In this document: piece after piece, positions 41,868 to 50,430 of the stretch
Position numbering within the stretch: position 1 is the first letter of the stretch
How the letters are laid out: each line of letters starts with the position of its first letter
Source: Candidatus Segetimicrobium genomatis
GTDB taxonomy: Bacteria > Sysuimicrobiota > Sysuimicrobiia > Sysuimicrobiales > Segetimicrobiaceae
Reading direction: 5' to 3'
Length of the DNA stretch: 64,000 bases
Assembly (NCBI GenBank): GCA_005882275.1
Contig: VBAK01000112.1
Location: 1 to 64,000 of the forward strand
Notes under the pieces: model-generated
What the model saw: the letters and a program-made list of their open reading frames with translations, nothing else
Told to the model about the DNA's origin: nothing
The model's database searches: none
Position numbers and translations under genes: made by a program

Positions 41868-43192
41868 CCGCCGCCCTCGCCGGCCGGGCGCGGGAGATTG
41901 TGGGGCCGGACAACCTGCTCGACGATCCCGCGGCCCTGGTCGCGTATACCGTCGACGGCATCCGCCCCGCCGCGATGGCCCGGCCGGCCACGGCCGAGGA
42001 GGCCGCCACCCTGCTCGCCGCCGCGGGCGAACAGGGCGCCGGCGTTCTGCCGCGCGGCGCGGGGGCGCACCAGCACCTGGGCGGCGTGCCGTCCCGCGCC
42101 GACCTCGTCGTCGACACGACGCGCCTCACCGGGATCACCGACTATGAGCCCGCCGATTATGTCGTCGCGGTGCGCGCCGGGACGCGCCTCCGGGATCTGC
42201 AGGCGGAGCTCGGCAGGCACAGCCAGTGGCTCCCGCTCGATCCCCCGGGCATGTCGGTCGCCACGGTCGGGGGGATCATCGCCGCCAACCGGAACGGCCC
42301 GCGGCGGCTGCTGTACGGCCCGATCCGCGATATGGTGATCGGCATCCGGGTCGCGCTGCCGACCGGAGAGGTGATCAAGGCCGGGGGCAAGGTCGTCAAG
42401 AACGTCGCCGGCTACGATCTCACGAAACTCTTCATCGGCTCGCTCGGGGCGGCCGGGGTGATCACGGAGGCGACGTTCAAGATCTCCCCCCACCCGCGCG
42501 AGGGGCAGACGGTCTTCGTCACCGTCCCGGACCGCGCGGCCGCCCATGACCTCACGACCGCGATCATGCGCTCGTACCTGCTGCCCGCCGCCCTCGAAGC
42601 CGCCAACCCCGCCGCGCTCCGCAGGCTGGCGCGCGCCGCCGGGATGGCGCTCCCCGAGGCGGGGGCCTGGGGGGTGCTGCTGCTGACCGAAGGGCTCGCG
42701 GAAAGCCGGGCCCGGCATGTGAGCGAGATGCGCAGCCTCGCCGGATCTCGCGGCCGGATGGAGGTCTTGGATGGGGCCGCGCACGCCGCCCTGTGGGCGG
42801 CGGCGGCCGAGTTCCCGTCGCCCGAGACGCACCCGGGCGGGATCGTCTGCCGCGCCGGCGGGCCGATCGCGCGCTGGGCCGACGTGGCGGCGCGCGCGGA
42901 AGCGATGCCCGCCGCCTCGGGCCCCGTGGAAATCCTGGCCCACGCGGGGGTCGGCCTGCTCTACGCCGCCTGCGGCGCCGCGGGCGGACGGGCCCTCGTC
43001 GAGGCGTGCGCGGCGGGCGCATCCGCCGCCGGCGGCTATGCGGTCGTCGAGGTGGCGCCCCCCGCCCTCAAGCCCACCCTGCCGCTCTGGGGCGCGCCGC
43101 CGGGAGGGCTCGACCTGATGCGGAGGCTGCGCGAGCAGTTCGATCCCCGCGGGATCATGGTCCCCGGACGCCTGGGGTGGGGACTCTCGTGA
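41864..43192 (+). CDS. glcE: Glycolate oxidase FAD-binding subunit GlcE
   Basis: A 442-residue FAD-binding protein with the GlcE pattern: LPRGAGAHQHLGGVP (about residues 60-75), VAVRAGTRLRDLQAELG, PPGMSVATVGGIIAANRNGPRR, KAGGKVVKNVAGYDLTKLFIGSLG. The C-terminal part is alanine-rich and closes with RLREQFDPRGIMVPGRLGWGL. ATG overlaps the glcF stop (ATGA). Gene order glcD-glcF-glcE differs from the E. coli glcDEF order. The MFS gene follows with a GTGA overlap. Confidence 0.9.
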   Translation: MTAALAGRAREIVGPDNLLDDPAALVAYTVDGIRPAAMARPATAEEAATLLAAAGEQGAGVLPRGAGAHQHLGGVPSRADLVVDTTRLTGITDYEPADYVVAVRAGTRLRDLQAELGRHSQWLPLDPPGMSVATVGGIIAANRNGPRRLLYGPIRDMVIGIRVALPTGEVIKAGGKVVKNVAGYDLTKLFIGSLGAAGVITEATFKISPHPREGQTVFVTVPDRAAAHDLTTAIMRSYLLPAALEAANPAALRRLARAAGMALPEAGAWGVLLLTEGLAESRARHVSEMRSLAGSRGRMEVLDGAAHAALWAAAAEFPSPETHPGGIVCRAGGPIARWADVAARAEAMPAASGPVEILAHAGVGLLYAACGAAGGRALVEACAAGASAAGGYAVVEVAPPALKPTLPLWGAPPGGLDLMRRLREQFDPRGIMVPGRLGWGLS

Positions 43193-44736
43193 CGCGCCGG
43201 GTGGTCGTCACCATCGCCGCGATGCTGGGCATGTTCCTGGCCGCCATGGACCAGACGGCGGTGGGCACGGCGATGCCCAGCATCACGCGCGCCCTCGGAG
43301 GCCTCGCGCTCTACTCCTGGGTGTTCGCCGCCTACCAGCTGGCCTTTGTCGTGACGACGCCGATCTTCGGCCGGCTCGCCGACCTCTACGGCCGGAAGCG
43401 CATCTACCTCACCGGCATTCTGTGGTTCGTCGGCGCCTCAGTGCTCTGCGGGCTGTCCCGCTCGATGGATGCGTTGGTGCTGTTCCGCCTGCTGCAGGGG
43501 ATCGGCGGCGGGGCGGTGCTGCCGATCGCGCTCGTGATCGTTGCCGATCTGTACCCGGTGGAGCAGCGCCTCAGGATTCAGGGGATCTTCAGCGGCGTCT
43601 GGGGGCTGGCCGCAATCATCGGCCCGCTCCTCGGCGGGTTCCTGGCCGACCATGGGTCCTGGCGGTGGATCTTCTTCCTGAACCTGCCGGCCGGACTGGT
43701 CGCGACGGCGATCATCATGATCACGTTCACCGAACCGGCGGCCGGGCAGCCGGGACGGGTCGACTACGCCGGGATCGGCCTCCTCGCCGGCGCGGCGGCC
43801 GTCCTGATGCTGCTCCTCTTCTGGGGCGGGCAGGCCATCCCGTGGCGGTCGCCCGCGGCGGCCGGGCTCGCGGCCGTCTTCGCCGCGCTCGTCGTCCTCT
43901 TCATCCGGGTGGAGCGCCGGACCCCGCAGCCGTTTCTCCCGTTCAGCCTCTTCGCGGACCGCGTCATGGCGGTGGGATCGGCCGGCGGCTTCCTGCTGGG
44001 CGCCAGCATGTTCAGCGCGGTGGTCTACATCCCGCTCTTCGTTCAGGGGGTGATCGGCACGAGCGCCACCACCGCCGGCATCGTGTTGATGCCGTTCATG
44101 CTCTGCTGGACGTTCGGCAGCATCGCCGGCGGCCGGCTGGCGCTGCGGTGGGGCTACCGGCCCGTCACCATCGCCGGCATGGTCATGCTGGCGGCCGGCT
44201 TTGCGCGCCTCGCCCGCCTGGAGCCGCAGGCGCTCGTCCAGGACGTCTTCGCCTCGATGGCGGTGCTGGGCGTCGGGATGGGCCTCACGGCCACGATCTT
44301 CATGATCTCCATGCAGAACGCGGTGCCGCGCCCGATGCGCGGGATCGCGACCTCGATCACCCTCTTCTCGCGGAACATCGGGAGCGCGATCGGGGTCAGC
44401 CTTCAGGGCGCCGTGCTCGTCGGGGTGCTGGCGGGGCGGATGCGGACAATCGCCGGCGGCGTCCCCGGGACCGGGCTCCCGCGGATCACGGATCCGCAGA
44501 TGGCGCTCGATGCCGCCGTCCAGGCCCACCTCACCCCCGCCGGGCACGAGGCGTTCCGCCAGGCGCTGGCCCAGGGGCTCCACGCCACCTTTGTCCTCGG
44601 TCTCGGGGCGGTGCTGCTCGGACTCGCGTTGGTGGTGCTCTACATGCCGGGCGGCAGCGTGCTCGAGCTGGCCCCGGCCGAGGGGATCGCAGGCGGCGGT
44701 GGCGGCGATGGCGCGGGGGACGGCGGAGCCGGCTGA
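43189..44736 (+). CDS. MFS transporter of the DHA2/EmrB (14-helix) type
   Basis: A 515-residue major facilitator with about 14 helices. Motif D-like LAAMDQTAVGTAMPSI, motif A GRLADLYGRKRIYL and motif C-like GIFSGVWGLAAIIGPLLGGFL are present, as in drug/proton antiporters. A glycine-rich tail follows the last helix. GTG start at 43189 overlaps the glcE stop (GTGA), an unusual link between a drug-type exporter and glycolate oxidation; it may export an acid or related compound. Helices and motifs make the family certain, the substrate unknown. Confidence 0.9.
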   Translation: MTRRVVVTIAAMLGMFLAAMDQTAVGTAMPSITRALGGLALYSWVFAAYQLAFVVTTPIFGRLADLYGRKRIYLTGILWFVGASVLCGLSRSMDALVLFRLLQGIGGGAVLPIALVIVADLYPVEQRLRIQGIFSGVWGLAAIIGPLLGGFLADHGSWRWIFFLNLPAGLVATAIIMITFTEPAAGQPGRVDYAGIGLLAGAAAVLMLLLFWGGQAIPWRSPAAAGLAAVFAALVVLFIRVERRTPQPFLPFSLFADRVMAVGSAGGFLLGASMFSAVVYIPLFVQGVIGTSATTAGIVLMPFMLCWTFGSIAGGRLALRWGYRPVTIAGMVMLAAGFARLARLEPQALVQDVFASMAVLGVGMGLTATIFMISMQNAVPRPMRGIATSITLFSRNIGSAIGVSLQGAVLVGVLAGRMRTIAGGVPGTGLPRITDPQMALDAAVQAHLTPAGHEAFRQALAQGLHATFVLGLGAVLLGLALVVLYMPGGSVLELAPAEGIAGGGGGDGAGDGGAG

Positions 44737-44741
44737 CCCCG

Positions 44742-46889
44742 ATGCACCCCCTCGTCCTGTCGCTCGCCATCCACAACCACCAGCCCATCGGGAACTTCGA
44801 CCACGTCATCGCCGAGGCGGCGGACCGGGCGTACGCGCCCCTGCTCGGCGCCCTGGAACGCCATCCCCGCATCCGCCTGGCGCTCCACTACTCCGGACCG
44901 CTGCTCGACTGGCTGAAACCCCACCGGCCCGACCTCCTCGAGCGGATTCGCGCGCTCGTCTCCCGCGGGCAGGTCGAGATGCTGACCGGCGGCTACTACG
45001 AGCCGATCCTCGCGATCTTCCCCGATGCCGACAAGCGCGGCCAGATCGAGAAGCTGACCCACGCGGTCGCCGCGGAATTCGGCGTCCCCGCGGAGGGCCT
45101 CTGGCTCGCCGAACGCGTCTGGGAACCGCACCTGGCCCGTCCGCTCGGCGAAGCGGGCGTCCGGTACACGATCGTGGACGACACCCATTTCCATGCCGTG
45201 GGGCTCGCCGAGCCGCAGCTGCTCGGCTACTACCTCACCGAGGAGGCGGGGGTGCCGCTCGCGATCTTTCCGAGCCTGAAGCGGCTGCGGTACCTGATTC
45301 CCTGGGGGTCGGTGGAGGAGGTGCTCGCCTATCTGCGGACGCTCGCGGAGAGCGACGTGCGCGCCGACGGCCGCGAGGACGTGCTCGATCTCGCGCTGAT
45401 GGGGGACGACGGAGAGAAGTTCGGCCTCTGGCCGGGCACCTACGAGCACTGCTGGACGCGGGGGTGGGTCGATCGCTTCTTCGAGGCCCTCGAGGCGGCC
45501 TCGTGGATCCGGGTCACCCCCCCGGGCGAGTACCGGCGGTCCCACAGCCCCGCCGGGCGGATCTATCTCCCGACCGCCACGTACGAGGAAATGGCCGGGT
45601 GGGCGCTCCCGGCCGATGCCTCCGCGCGCCTGGCGCGCCTCAGGCACGAGCTCGAAGGCAGCCGCTTCGCGGAGGCGCTCCCGTTCGTCCGCGGCGGATT
45701 CTGGCGGCATTTCCTCGTGAAGTACCCCGAGGTCAATACGCTCTACCGGCTGGCCCTGCGCGCGGGCGCGAAGATCCACGCGATGGCGCCGGGGGCGCAG
45801 CAGACACAGGCGCTCGAGGAACTCTGGGCCGGCGAAGGCAACTGCCCGTACTGGCACGGCGTCTTCGGGGGCGTGTACCTCCCGCACATCCGCGGCGCCG
45901 CGTTCAGCCACCTCATCGCCGCCGAGGCCCTGGCCGACGCCGCGGCGCGCGACCCCGGGCCCTACGCGCTCGGCGAGGCCGCCGACCTGGACGGGGACGG
46001 CCACACCGAGGTCCGGCTCGCCACCGACGTCCTCGCCCTCACCGTCGATCCGGGGAGGGGCGGGAGCCTGGTGGAGTGGGACTACCGGCCCGTGCCGCGC
46101 CACCTGGGCAACGTGCTCACCCGCCGGCGCGAGGCCTATCACGCCGACCTGCTCAACGCCGCCGCGGCCGGCACGCTGCGCGGCGCGGCGGCCGAGGGGG
46201 TCGAGTCGATCCACACGAGCGCGGTGCGGGTCAAGCACCCCGGCCTCGAGCGGCACCTCGTCTACGACCGGACACGGCGGCCCAGCCTGCGCATCCGCCT
46301 GGTGCCGCAGGGGACCACGCTGGACCAACTCCGGCGCGACGGGCAGGACGACCTGGGCGGATTGGCGGCGGACGCCCACGCGTGGGAGCTCGACGTCGAG
46401 GCCGGGCGCGCGGCGGTGCACCTGCGCCGCCGCGCCCCGATCGGCGGCGGCCGGATCGCGGTGGAGCGGACCATCGAAGCGGGGGCGGGCGCGCACGGCC
46501 TCCGGCACGGCATCCGGATGCGATGGGAGGGGACCGCCCCGCTCCGGGGGATCCTGGCCGAGGAGTGGGCGCTGGGCGTGTTTGGCTCGCCGGAAGACGT
46601 CTGGGCCGAAGCCGCGGGGCGCCGCGTCCCCCTCCACGAGCCCGGCACGCTCCCGGAGGCTCGCCGCGTGACGGTCACGGAAGGGTATTCGGGATTGGCG
46701 CTCACCTTCGACCTGTCCACCCCCGCGGCGGTCTGGTGCTTTCCGATTTTCACGATCTCCAATTCGGAAGGAGGGTTCGAGCAAAATTTTCAGGGCGCGG
46801 TGCTGCTGCACTCCTGGTCCCTGGACTTGGCGTCCGGGGATGCCTGGCAGGAGAGCACCCGCTGCCAGATCACCTTCCAGCGGCGCTAG
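44742..46889 (+). CDS. Glycoside hydrolase family 57 protein (4-alpha-glucanotransferase/alpha-amylase-like)
   Basis: A 715-residue GH57 enzyme. All catalytic motifs are present: HNHQP (residues 11-15), GGYYEP (83-88), WLAERVWEP with the nucleophile E124, and MGDDGEKFG with the acid/base aspartate near 222. The C-terminal half has the beta-sandwich domains typical of the Thermococcus-type glucanotransferases (ADLDGDGHTEVRLATD; SNSEGGFEQNFQG). It should cleave or rearrange alpha-1,4-glucans such as glycogen in the cytoplasm, as no signal peptide is visible. It starts five bases after the MFS gene. The 236-base gap that follows (46890-47125) shows nothing clear. Confidence 0.9.
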   Translation: MHPLVLSLAIHNHQPIGNFDHVIAEAADRAYAPLLGALERHPRIRLALHYSGPLLDWLKPHRPDLLERIRALVSRGQVEMLTGGYYEPILAIFPDADKRGQIEKLTHAVAAEFGVPAEGLWLAERVWEPHLARPLGEAGVRYTIVDDTHFHAVGLAEPQLLGYYLTEEAGVPLAIFPSLKRLRYLIPWGSVEEVLAYLRTLAESDVRADGREDVLDLALMGDDGEKFGLWPGTYEHCWTRGWVDRFFEALEAASWIRVTPPGEYRRSHSPAGRIYLPTATYEEMAGWALPADASARLARLRHELEGSRFAEALPFVRGGFWRHFLVKYPEVNTLYRLALRAGAKIHAMAPGAQQTQALEELWAGEGNCPYWHGVFGGVYLPHIRGAAFSHLIAAEALADAAARDPGPYALGEAADLDGDGHTEVRLATDVLALTVDPGRGGSLVEWDYRPVPRHLGNVLTRRREAYHADLLNAAAAGTLRGAAAEGVESIHTSAVRVKHPGLERHLVYDRTRRPSLRIRLVPQGTTLDQLRRDGQDDLGGLAADAHAWELDVEAGRAAVHLRRRAPIGGGRIAVERTIEAGAGAHGLRHGIRMRWEGTAPLRGILAEEWALGVFGSPEDVWAEAAGRRVPLHEPGTLPEARRVTVTEGYSGLALTFDLSTPAAVWCFPIFTISNSEGGFEQNFQGAVLLHSWSLDLASGDAWQESTRCQITFQRR

Positions 46890-47125
46890 GCCACACGTCC
46901 GCCGAGATCAACGCAGCCCGCCCCGCAGGACACAGGGTCCCGGCATGAGACGGGCGCCATCCGCCTCGTCGGGAGCAGGGGCAATCCACCAAACGGATGG
47001 TTGGCCTCCCGAACGATCCAGACGAAACCCACAAACGAACGAGCCCCGGCGTTCACGATTGCGGGTATTGAGGAGACAGCAGGACGACACGAAGCCGGGT
47101 GGTCCCGATGCGGCAAGGAGCGGGG

Positions 47126-48475
47126 ATGGCCAGGGGGGAGCGCGGGGCCGTCATGATCTTCGTCCTCATGATGATCGTGCTGATCTGCGCGCTCACCATC
47201 GGCGTGATGCGGATCATCGGCGGCGGCGTGGCGGGAGGGGCGCAGTCGCTCGAGGCCGACCAGGTGTTCAACATCGCCCGGGCCGGCCTGCACTATGCGA
47301 TGGGCAGGCTCCAGATCACCGGGGCCGCCTCGTACGCGGGGGAAACGGTCTCGATCGCCAATGGGCCGGCACCCATGGGCAGCGCCGCGGTCGCGGTGAC
47401 CTGCATCGATACGGGGGCGGCCCCCCCGTGCAGCGGACCCTATGCGATGTACAGACGCATCGTGTCCACCGGGGCGCTGCCGGTGAGCGGCCCCGCCCGG
47501 ACGGTGGTCGCGGTCGTCCAGGACGGCGGCGGAAACAACGGCTACGGGGTCTGTTCCTACTCGTCGCTCTCCATCGTGGGACCGGACGTCACCACCATCA
47601 CGGGCGACATCGGCGCCAACGGCGCGATTGACGTGTCGTCCATGAACCAGCCGGGGACGTACGTGGTGGCCGGAGCGCCGGGCGTGTTTACCGGGAAGGC
47701 CGTGGCCGGGACCACGATCGCCTGCAGCGGCAGCTGCGGCCCGCAGATCCAGGGCGGCGCCTCCCCGAACACCGCCGTCGCGATCTGCCTGCCCCTGACG
47801 CTTCCCCCGTCCTCTCCAGGAACCACGAACAAGATCGTGGCCCTGCCGGGCTTCCCGATGGATCAAACCACCGGGTTCACCTGGGGCGACGTCACGGTGG
47901 CGGCCGGCGGATCGTCGGGCTCGTGCGGCGACACGTATAATACCCTCAGCATTCACGCCAGCGACGCCGACCCCAACGCCGTCACCGTGGTGCAGATCAA
48001 GTCGCTCACCATGGGGGCCTGCACGCGCCTGGCCATCCTCGGCGTGGGGAAGGTCGATCTGCGCATCGGCTCGACCACGACGCCGCCAACCGGCAACGTG
48101 CTGGCAATCGGGGGATCGGGATCGTCCCCGAACGATATCCATTTCGGGGTGACGTCCGCTGATAGGGGAACCGTGCCTGCGCCGGTGGCTCCCGGCCGGC
48201 TGACCGTGTGGGTGAGCTCGACCTGCACGCCGCCGGGATGCACGTGCGCCCAAAACACGGTCACGCCGACGTGCGCGGCGGCGGTCAGCCACATCGCCGG
48301 CACGGCCATCATCAATGTCCCGAACGGCTCATTGAACCTCGACGACAGCTGCCCTGTCAGCGGGACGATCACCGCCAACTGGGTCCTGCTCAGCGGGTGC
48401 GCCGATCTCGATGCGTCGGGCTACATGACCACGCCCACCAGTTTCTCCATTCTGCGGTCCTGGAAGGACCAGTAG
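47126..48475 (+). CDS. PilX-like type IV pilus-associated or surface protein
   Basis: A 449-residue protein. The N-terminus MARGERGAVMIFVLMMIVLICALTIGV resembles the PilX/minor-pilin-assembly type: short basic leader, then a long hydrophobic helix. The remainder is rich in Gly, Thr, Ser and paired cysteines, with repetitive beta-strand character and no catalytic motif. The ATG at 47126 is chosen because AAGGAG lies five bases before it; starts at 47099 and 47108 are possible. No other pilus genes are nearby, so the assignment rests on the N-terminal pattern. Confidence 0.55.
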   Translation: MARGERGAVMIFVLMMIVLICALTIGVMRIIGGGVAGGAQSLEADQVFNIARAGLHYAMGRLQITGAASYAGETVSIANGPAPMGSAAVAVTCIDTGAAPPCSGPYAMYRRIVSTGALPVSGPARTVVAVVQDGGGNNGYGVCSYSSLSIVGPDVTTITGDIGANGAIDVSSMNQPGTYVVAGAPGVFTGKAVAGTTIACSGSCGPQIQGGASPNTAVAICLPLTLPPSSPGTTNKIVALPGFPMDQTTGFTWGDVTVAAGGSSGSCGDTYNTLSIHASDADPNAVTVVQIKSLTMGACTRLAILGVGKVDLRIGSTTTPPTGNVLAIGGSGSSPNDIHFGVTSADRGTVPAPVAPGRLTVWVSSTCTPPGCTCAQNTVTPTCAAAVSHIAGTAIINVPNGSLNLDDSCPVSGTITANWVLLSGCADLDASGYMTTPTSFSILRSWKDQ

Positions 48476-48593
48476 CCGGCACCGGGACGCGCGCCCCCCT
48501 CGCGACGCCGGCGCCGCCAGCGCGTTGTCAGGGAAGTTGGGTATATCCTTCATGGAACACCAGTCCCTCATCCGACAGCCCGGAGGTGGTTCC

Positions 48594-49121
48594 ATGCGCC
48601 ATATCTTGCTCGGAATATTCCTCGTCGCCGCGCTCGCGCTGCCCGCGTCCGCCCAGCCGAGCGCGCTGCCGTTTGCCCTCACGCTGGCTTCGCCGCTCGG
48701 GTCTTCCTGGCACAAAGACGAGGTGCGGAGTGGGAGCACATTCGGCGGCGTCTCGGTGACCGGGAATATCATCGGGACATCGACCAAAGGAACGATCACC
48801 TTGTACGCGGCCGGACGGTTGTTCCTCCTCGGCCGCTACTCATGCGAATCCGGCGCATGCAATCTCAACGGGGCGGTCGCGGGAAAGAGCGTCACGCCGA
48901 TGCGCCTGGCCGCCGGGGGGTGGCTGAGCGATACGGGGAATGCGGTCTCCGCCGCGTTTCCGACCCGCGGGGCGTGGGTGGCCGCCGTGACGGAATGGGC
49001 GAACGCGAACCTGACCGGCGCCCAGCGGGCCAAGTTCGTCTCGGCTCTCAAGGGCGACCGCATCCAGACGTCCGTCAAGATGATGCCGGCCACTCCGGCG
49101 GGGCCGAAGGACAAGCCGTGA
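48594..49121 (+). CDS. Secreted protein of unknown function
   Basis: A 175-residue protein with a clean signal peptide (MRHILLGIFLVAALALPASAQ, cut after SAQ or ASA). The mature part has GSSWHKDEVRSGSTFGG, a cysteine pair (YSCESGACNLNG) and a helical end. No known family is recognised. ATG at 48594 behind GGAGGTGG. Its stop overlaps the GTG start of the ArsC-like gene (GTGA), so the two are probably co-translated. Confidence 0.65.
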   Translation: MRHILLGIFLVAALALPASAQPSALPFALTLASPLGSSWHKDEVRSGSTFGGVSVTGNIIGTSTKGTITLYAAGRLFLLGRYSCESGACNLNGAVAGKSVTPMRLAAGGWLSDTGNAVSAAFPTRGAWVAAVTEWANANLTGAQRAKFVSALKGDRIQTSVKMMPATPAGPKDKP

Positions 49122-49558
49122 TCGAGGACGCCGTGCCAACGGTGCTCTTCGTCTGAGTCGGCAATAGGGCCCGCTCTCAAATGGCGGAGGGGCTGTTCAA
49201 CGCGGCCCCTCCGCCCGGGTGGCGGGCGCGCTCCGCGGGGACGGAGCCGGGCCCCCGGGTCAGCGATGCGGCGATCGCCCTGATGCGGGAGATCGGCATC
49301 GACATCTCCGGGGGCCGCCCCAAGGGCCTCGCCGAAGCGATGGGGCCCGACGTCCGGCTGATCGTTGGGCTCTGCGCGGAGGAAGCGTGTCCGGTCGTCC
49401 CGGGCGTTCGCGCGCTGCACTGGCCGCTGCCCGATCCCCGCGAGCGGGACCTCATCCAATTCCGGGAGATCCGGGACGACCTTCGAACGCGGATCGCTCA
49501 GCTCGTCTCCCACCTGGCGCGCGGCCCGGAAGGAACCCCTCCGAAACGTAACCGGTAG
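49118..49558 (+). CDS. ArsC/low-molecular-weight phosphatase family protein with in-frame UGA at the catalytic cysteine (candidate selenoprotein)
   Basis: Read through the TGA at 49154-49156, this gives a 146-residue arsenate-reductase/LMW-PTP-type protein. The nucleophile motif is V-(UGA)-V-G-N-R-A-R-S-Q-M-A-E-G, so UGA stands exactly at the first position of C-x5-R. Downstream are the other family marks: SAGTEPG, REIGIDISGGRPK, a C86-x4-C91 pair matching the resolving cysteines of thioredoxin-linked ArsC (normally six residues apart), and HWPLPDP with the conserved aspartate. GTG at 49118 overlaps the upstream stop (GTGA). Either UGA encodes selenocysteine or the gene is interrupted; the ATG at 49181 would give a product without its active site. 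Confidence 0.6.
49183..49215 (+). promoter_or_regulatory. Possible SECIS stem-loop inside the ArsC-like gene
   Basis: GGCGGAGGGGC (49183-49193) and GCCCCTCCGCC (49205-49215) are perfect 11-bp arms around an 11-base loop beginning UG. The loop starts 37 bases after the UGA and has G among its first two bases. As I recall, bacterial SECIS elements need an apical loop 16-37 bases after UGA with such a G, so this meets the limits at the far edge. Coding constraint on both arms could be coincidence in a GC-rich gene. Confidence 0.4.
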
Positions 49559-49673
49559 ACGGATAGCGGATCGGCCGGCCCGCCCACGGGTGCGACCGGC
49601 TCGGAGGCCCCCATAGCAGGTCCCCTACCGAAGATCGAACCCTACGACCGCCGGACTCATTCGAGTTGCTTTC

Positions 49674-49693
49674 TGGTAACGTATATGTTACCA
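49674..49693. promoter_or_regulatory. Operator/promoter of the toxin-antitoxin pair
   Basis: Perfect 7-base arms TGGTAAC and GTTACCA around the six-base spacer GTATAT. A -10-like TATGTT (49684-49689) lies inside. The palindrome ends five bases before the toxin ATG, so a bound antitoxin would block transcription, the usual autoregulation of such pairs. Confidence 0.6.
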
Positions 49694-49698
49694 TCAAA

Positions 49699-50046
49699 AT
49701 GACGATGCTAACCGTCGTTGAGTATGTGCGGGAGGACGGTTCCAATCCATTCAGGACCTGGTTCGATAGCCTTCACGCGCAGGCGGCCGCGAAGGTCACT
49801 ACAGCGACGGCGCGGCTCGAGATGGGCAACACGTCGAACGTGAGGTGGATGGGGGCGATCGGCGAGTACCGTATCGATTGGGGGCCAGGTTACCGAATCT
49901 ATCTGATGCAAGATAGCGATGCATTGATCATCCTTCTGGGCGGGGGCACGAAGAGAGGCCAGCAAAGAGATATCGCACGGACGCAGGCGCTCGCGGCAGA
50001 ATATAAAGCACGGAAGGCCGCAACGAAACCAAAATATCGGAGGTGA
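49699..50046 (+). CDS. RelE/HigB-type toxin of a type II toxin-antitoxin system
   Basis: A 115-residue protein of the small toxin family often called the upstream gene of an addiction module: MTMLTVVEYVREDGSNPFRTWFDSL, MGAIGEYRIDWGPGYRIYLMQDSDALIILLGGGTKRGQQRDIARTQALA with the conserved YRI(Y) strands and C-terminal basic helix. RelE-fold toxins cut mRNA on the ribosome. ATG at 49699 (or 49705) has no ribosome site. The gene is richer in A and T than the region around it, a sign of transfer. The stop overlaps the antitoxin ribosome site. Confidence 0.85.
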   Translation: MTMLTVVEYVREDGSNPFRTWFDSLHAQAAAKVTTATARLEMGNTSNVRWMGAIGEYRIDWGPGYRIYLMQDSDALIILLGGGTKRGQQRDIARTQALAAEYKARKAATKPKYRR

Positions 50047-50051
50047 ACAGC

Positions 50052-50375
50052 GTGGCACTGACACGGGATTTCAAACAAACGGTAGTGGAGCGTGTGAGAC
50101 GTGACCCGGCCTATGCCAAAGCGCTCCTTGACGAGGCAGCCACGCTGTTTCTCAATGGCGAGCCGCACATGGCCCGCCTCATTCTGCGTAACCTCGTAAA
50201 CGCGACAATAGGCTTCGAGGCGTTGGCTGCCAAAACCGCGAAGCCCACCAAGAGCTTACACCGGATGCTTTCAAAGAGAGGCAATCCGAGCATGGACAAT
50301 TTAGCCATCATCCTCGGTGCCCTCCGCAAGAAGTTGAGGGTAGCCCTTAAGGCCCACACGGTCGACGCTGCATGA
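50052..50375 (+). CDS. Antitoxin of the type II system (addiction module antidote, HTH)
   Basis: A 107-residue partner of the preceding toxin: FKQTVVERVRRDPAYAKALLDEA, then ARLILRNLVNATIGFEALAAKTAKPTKSLHRMLSKRGNPSMDNLAIILGALRKKL, a helix-turn-helix of the XRE/HigA type. GTG at 50052 follows GGAGGT at seven bases; GTG at 50043 is the alternative. It should bind the toxin and, with it, the palindrome at 49674. Toxin-first order is the usual one for this subtype. Confidence 0.85.
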   Translation: MALTRDFKQTVVERVRRDPAYAKALLDEAATLFLNGEPHMARLILRNLVNATIGFEALAAKTAKPTKSLHRMLSKRGNPSMDNLAIILGALRKKLRVALKAHTVDAA

Positions 50376-50430
50376 GGGATGGCACGGCCCGAGGGCAGGT
50401 CTCGCGGCTTCTACCTGGGGGGGAGGGAGG

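Noticed and set aside
49157-49182. Small CCGC/GCGG hairpin closer to the UGA as the SECIS element
   Set aside because: Only four base pairs and no G at the start of the loop; the 11-bp stem just downstream is a better candidate.
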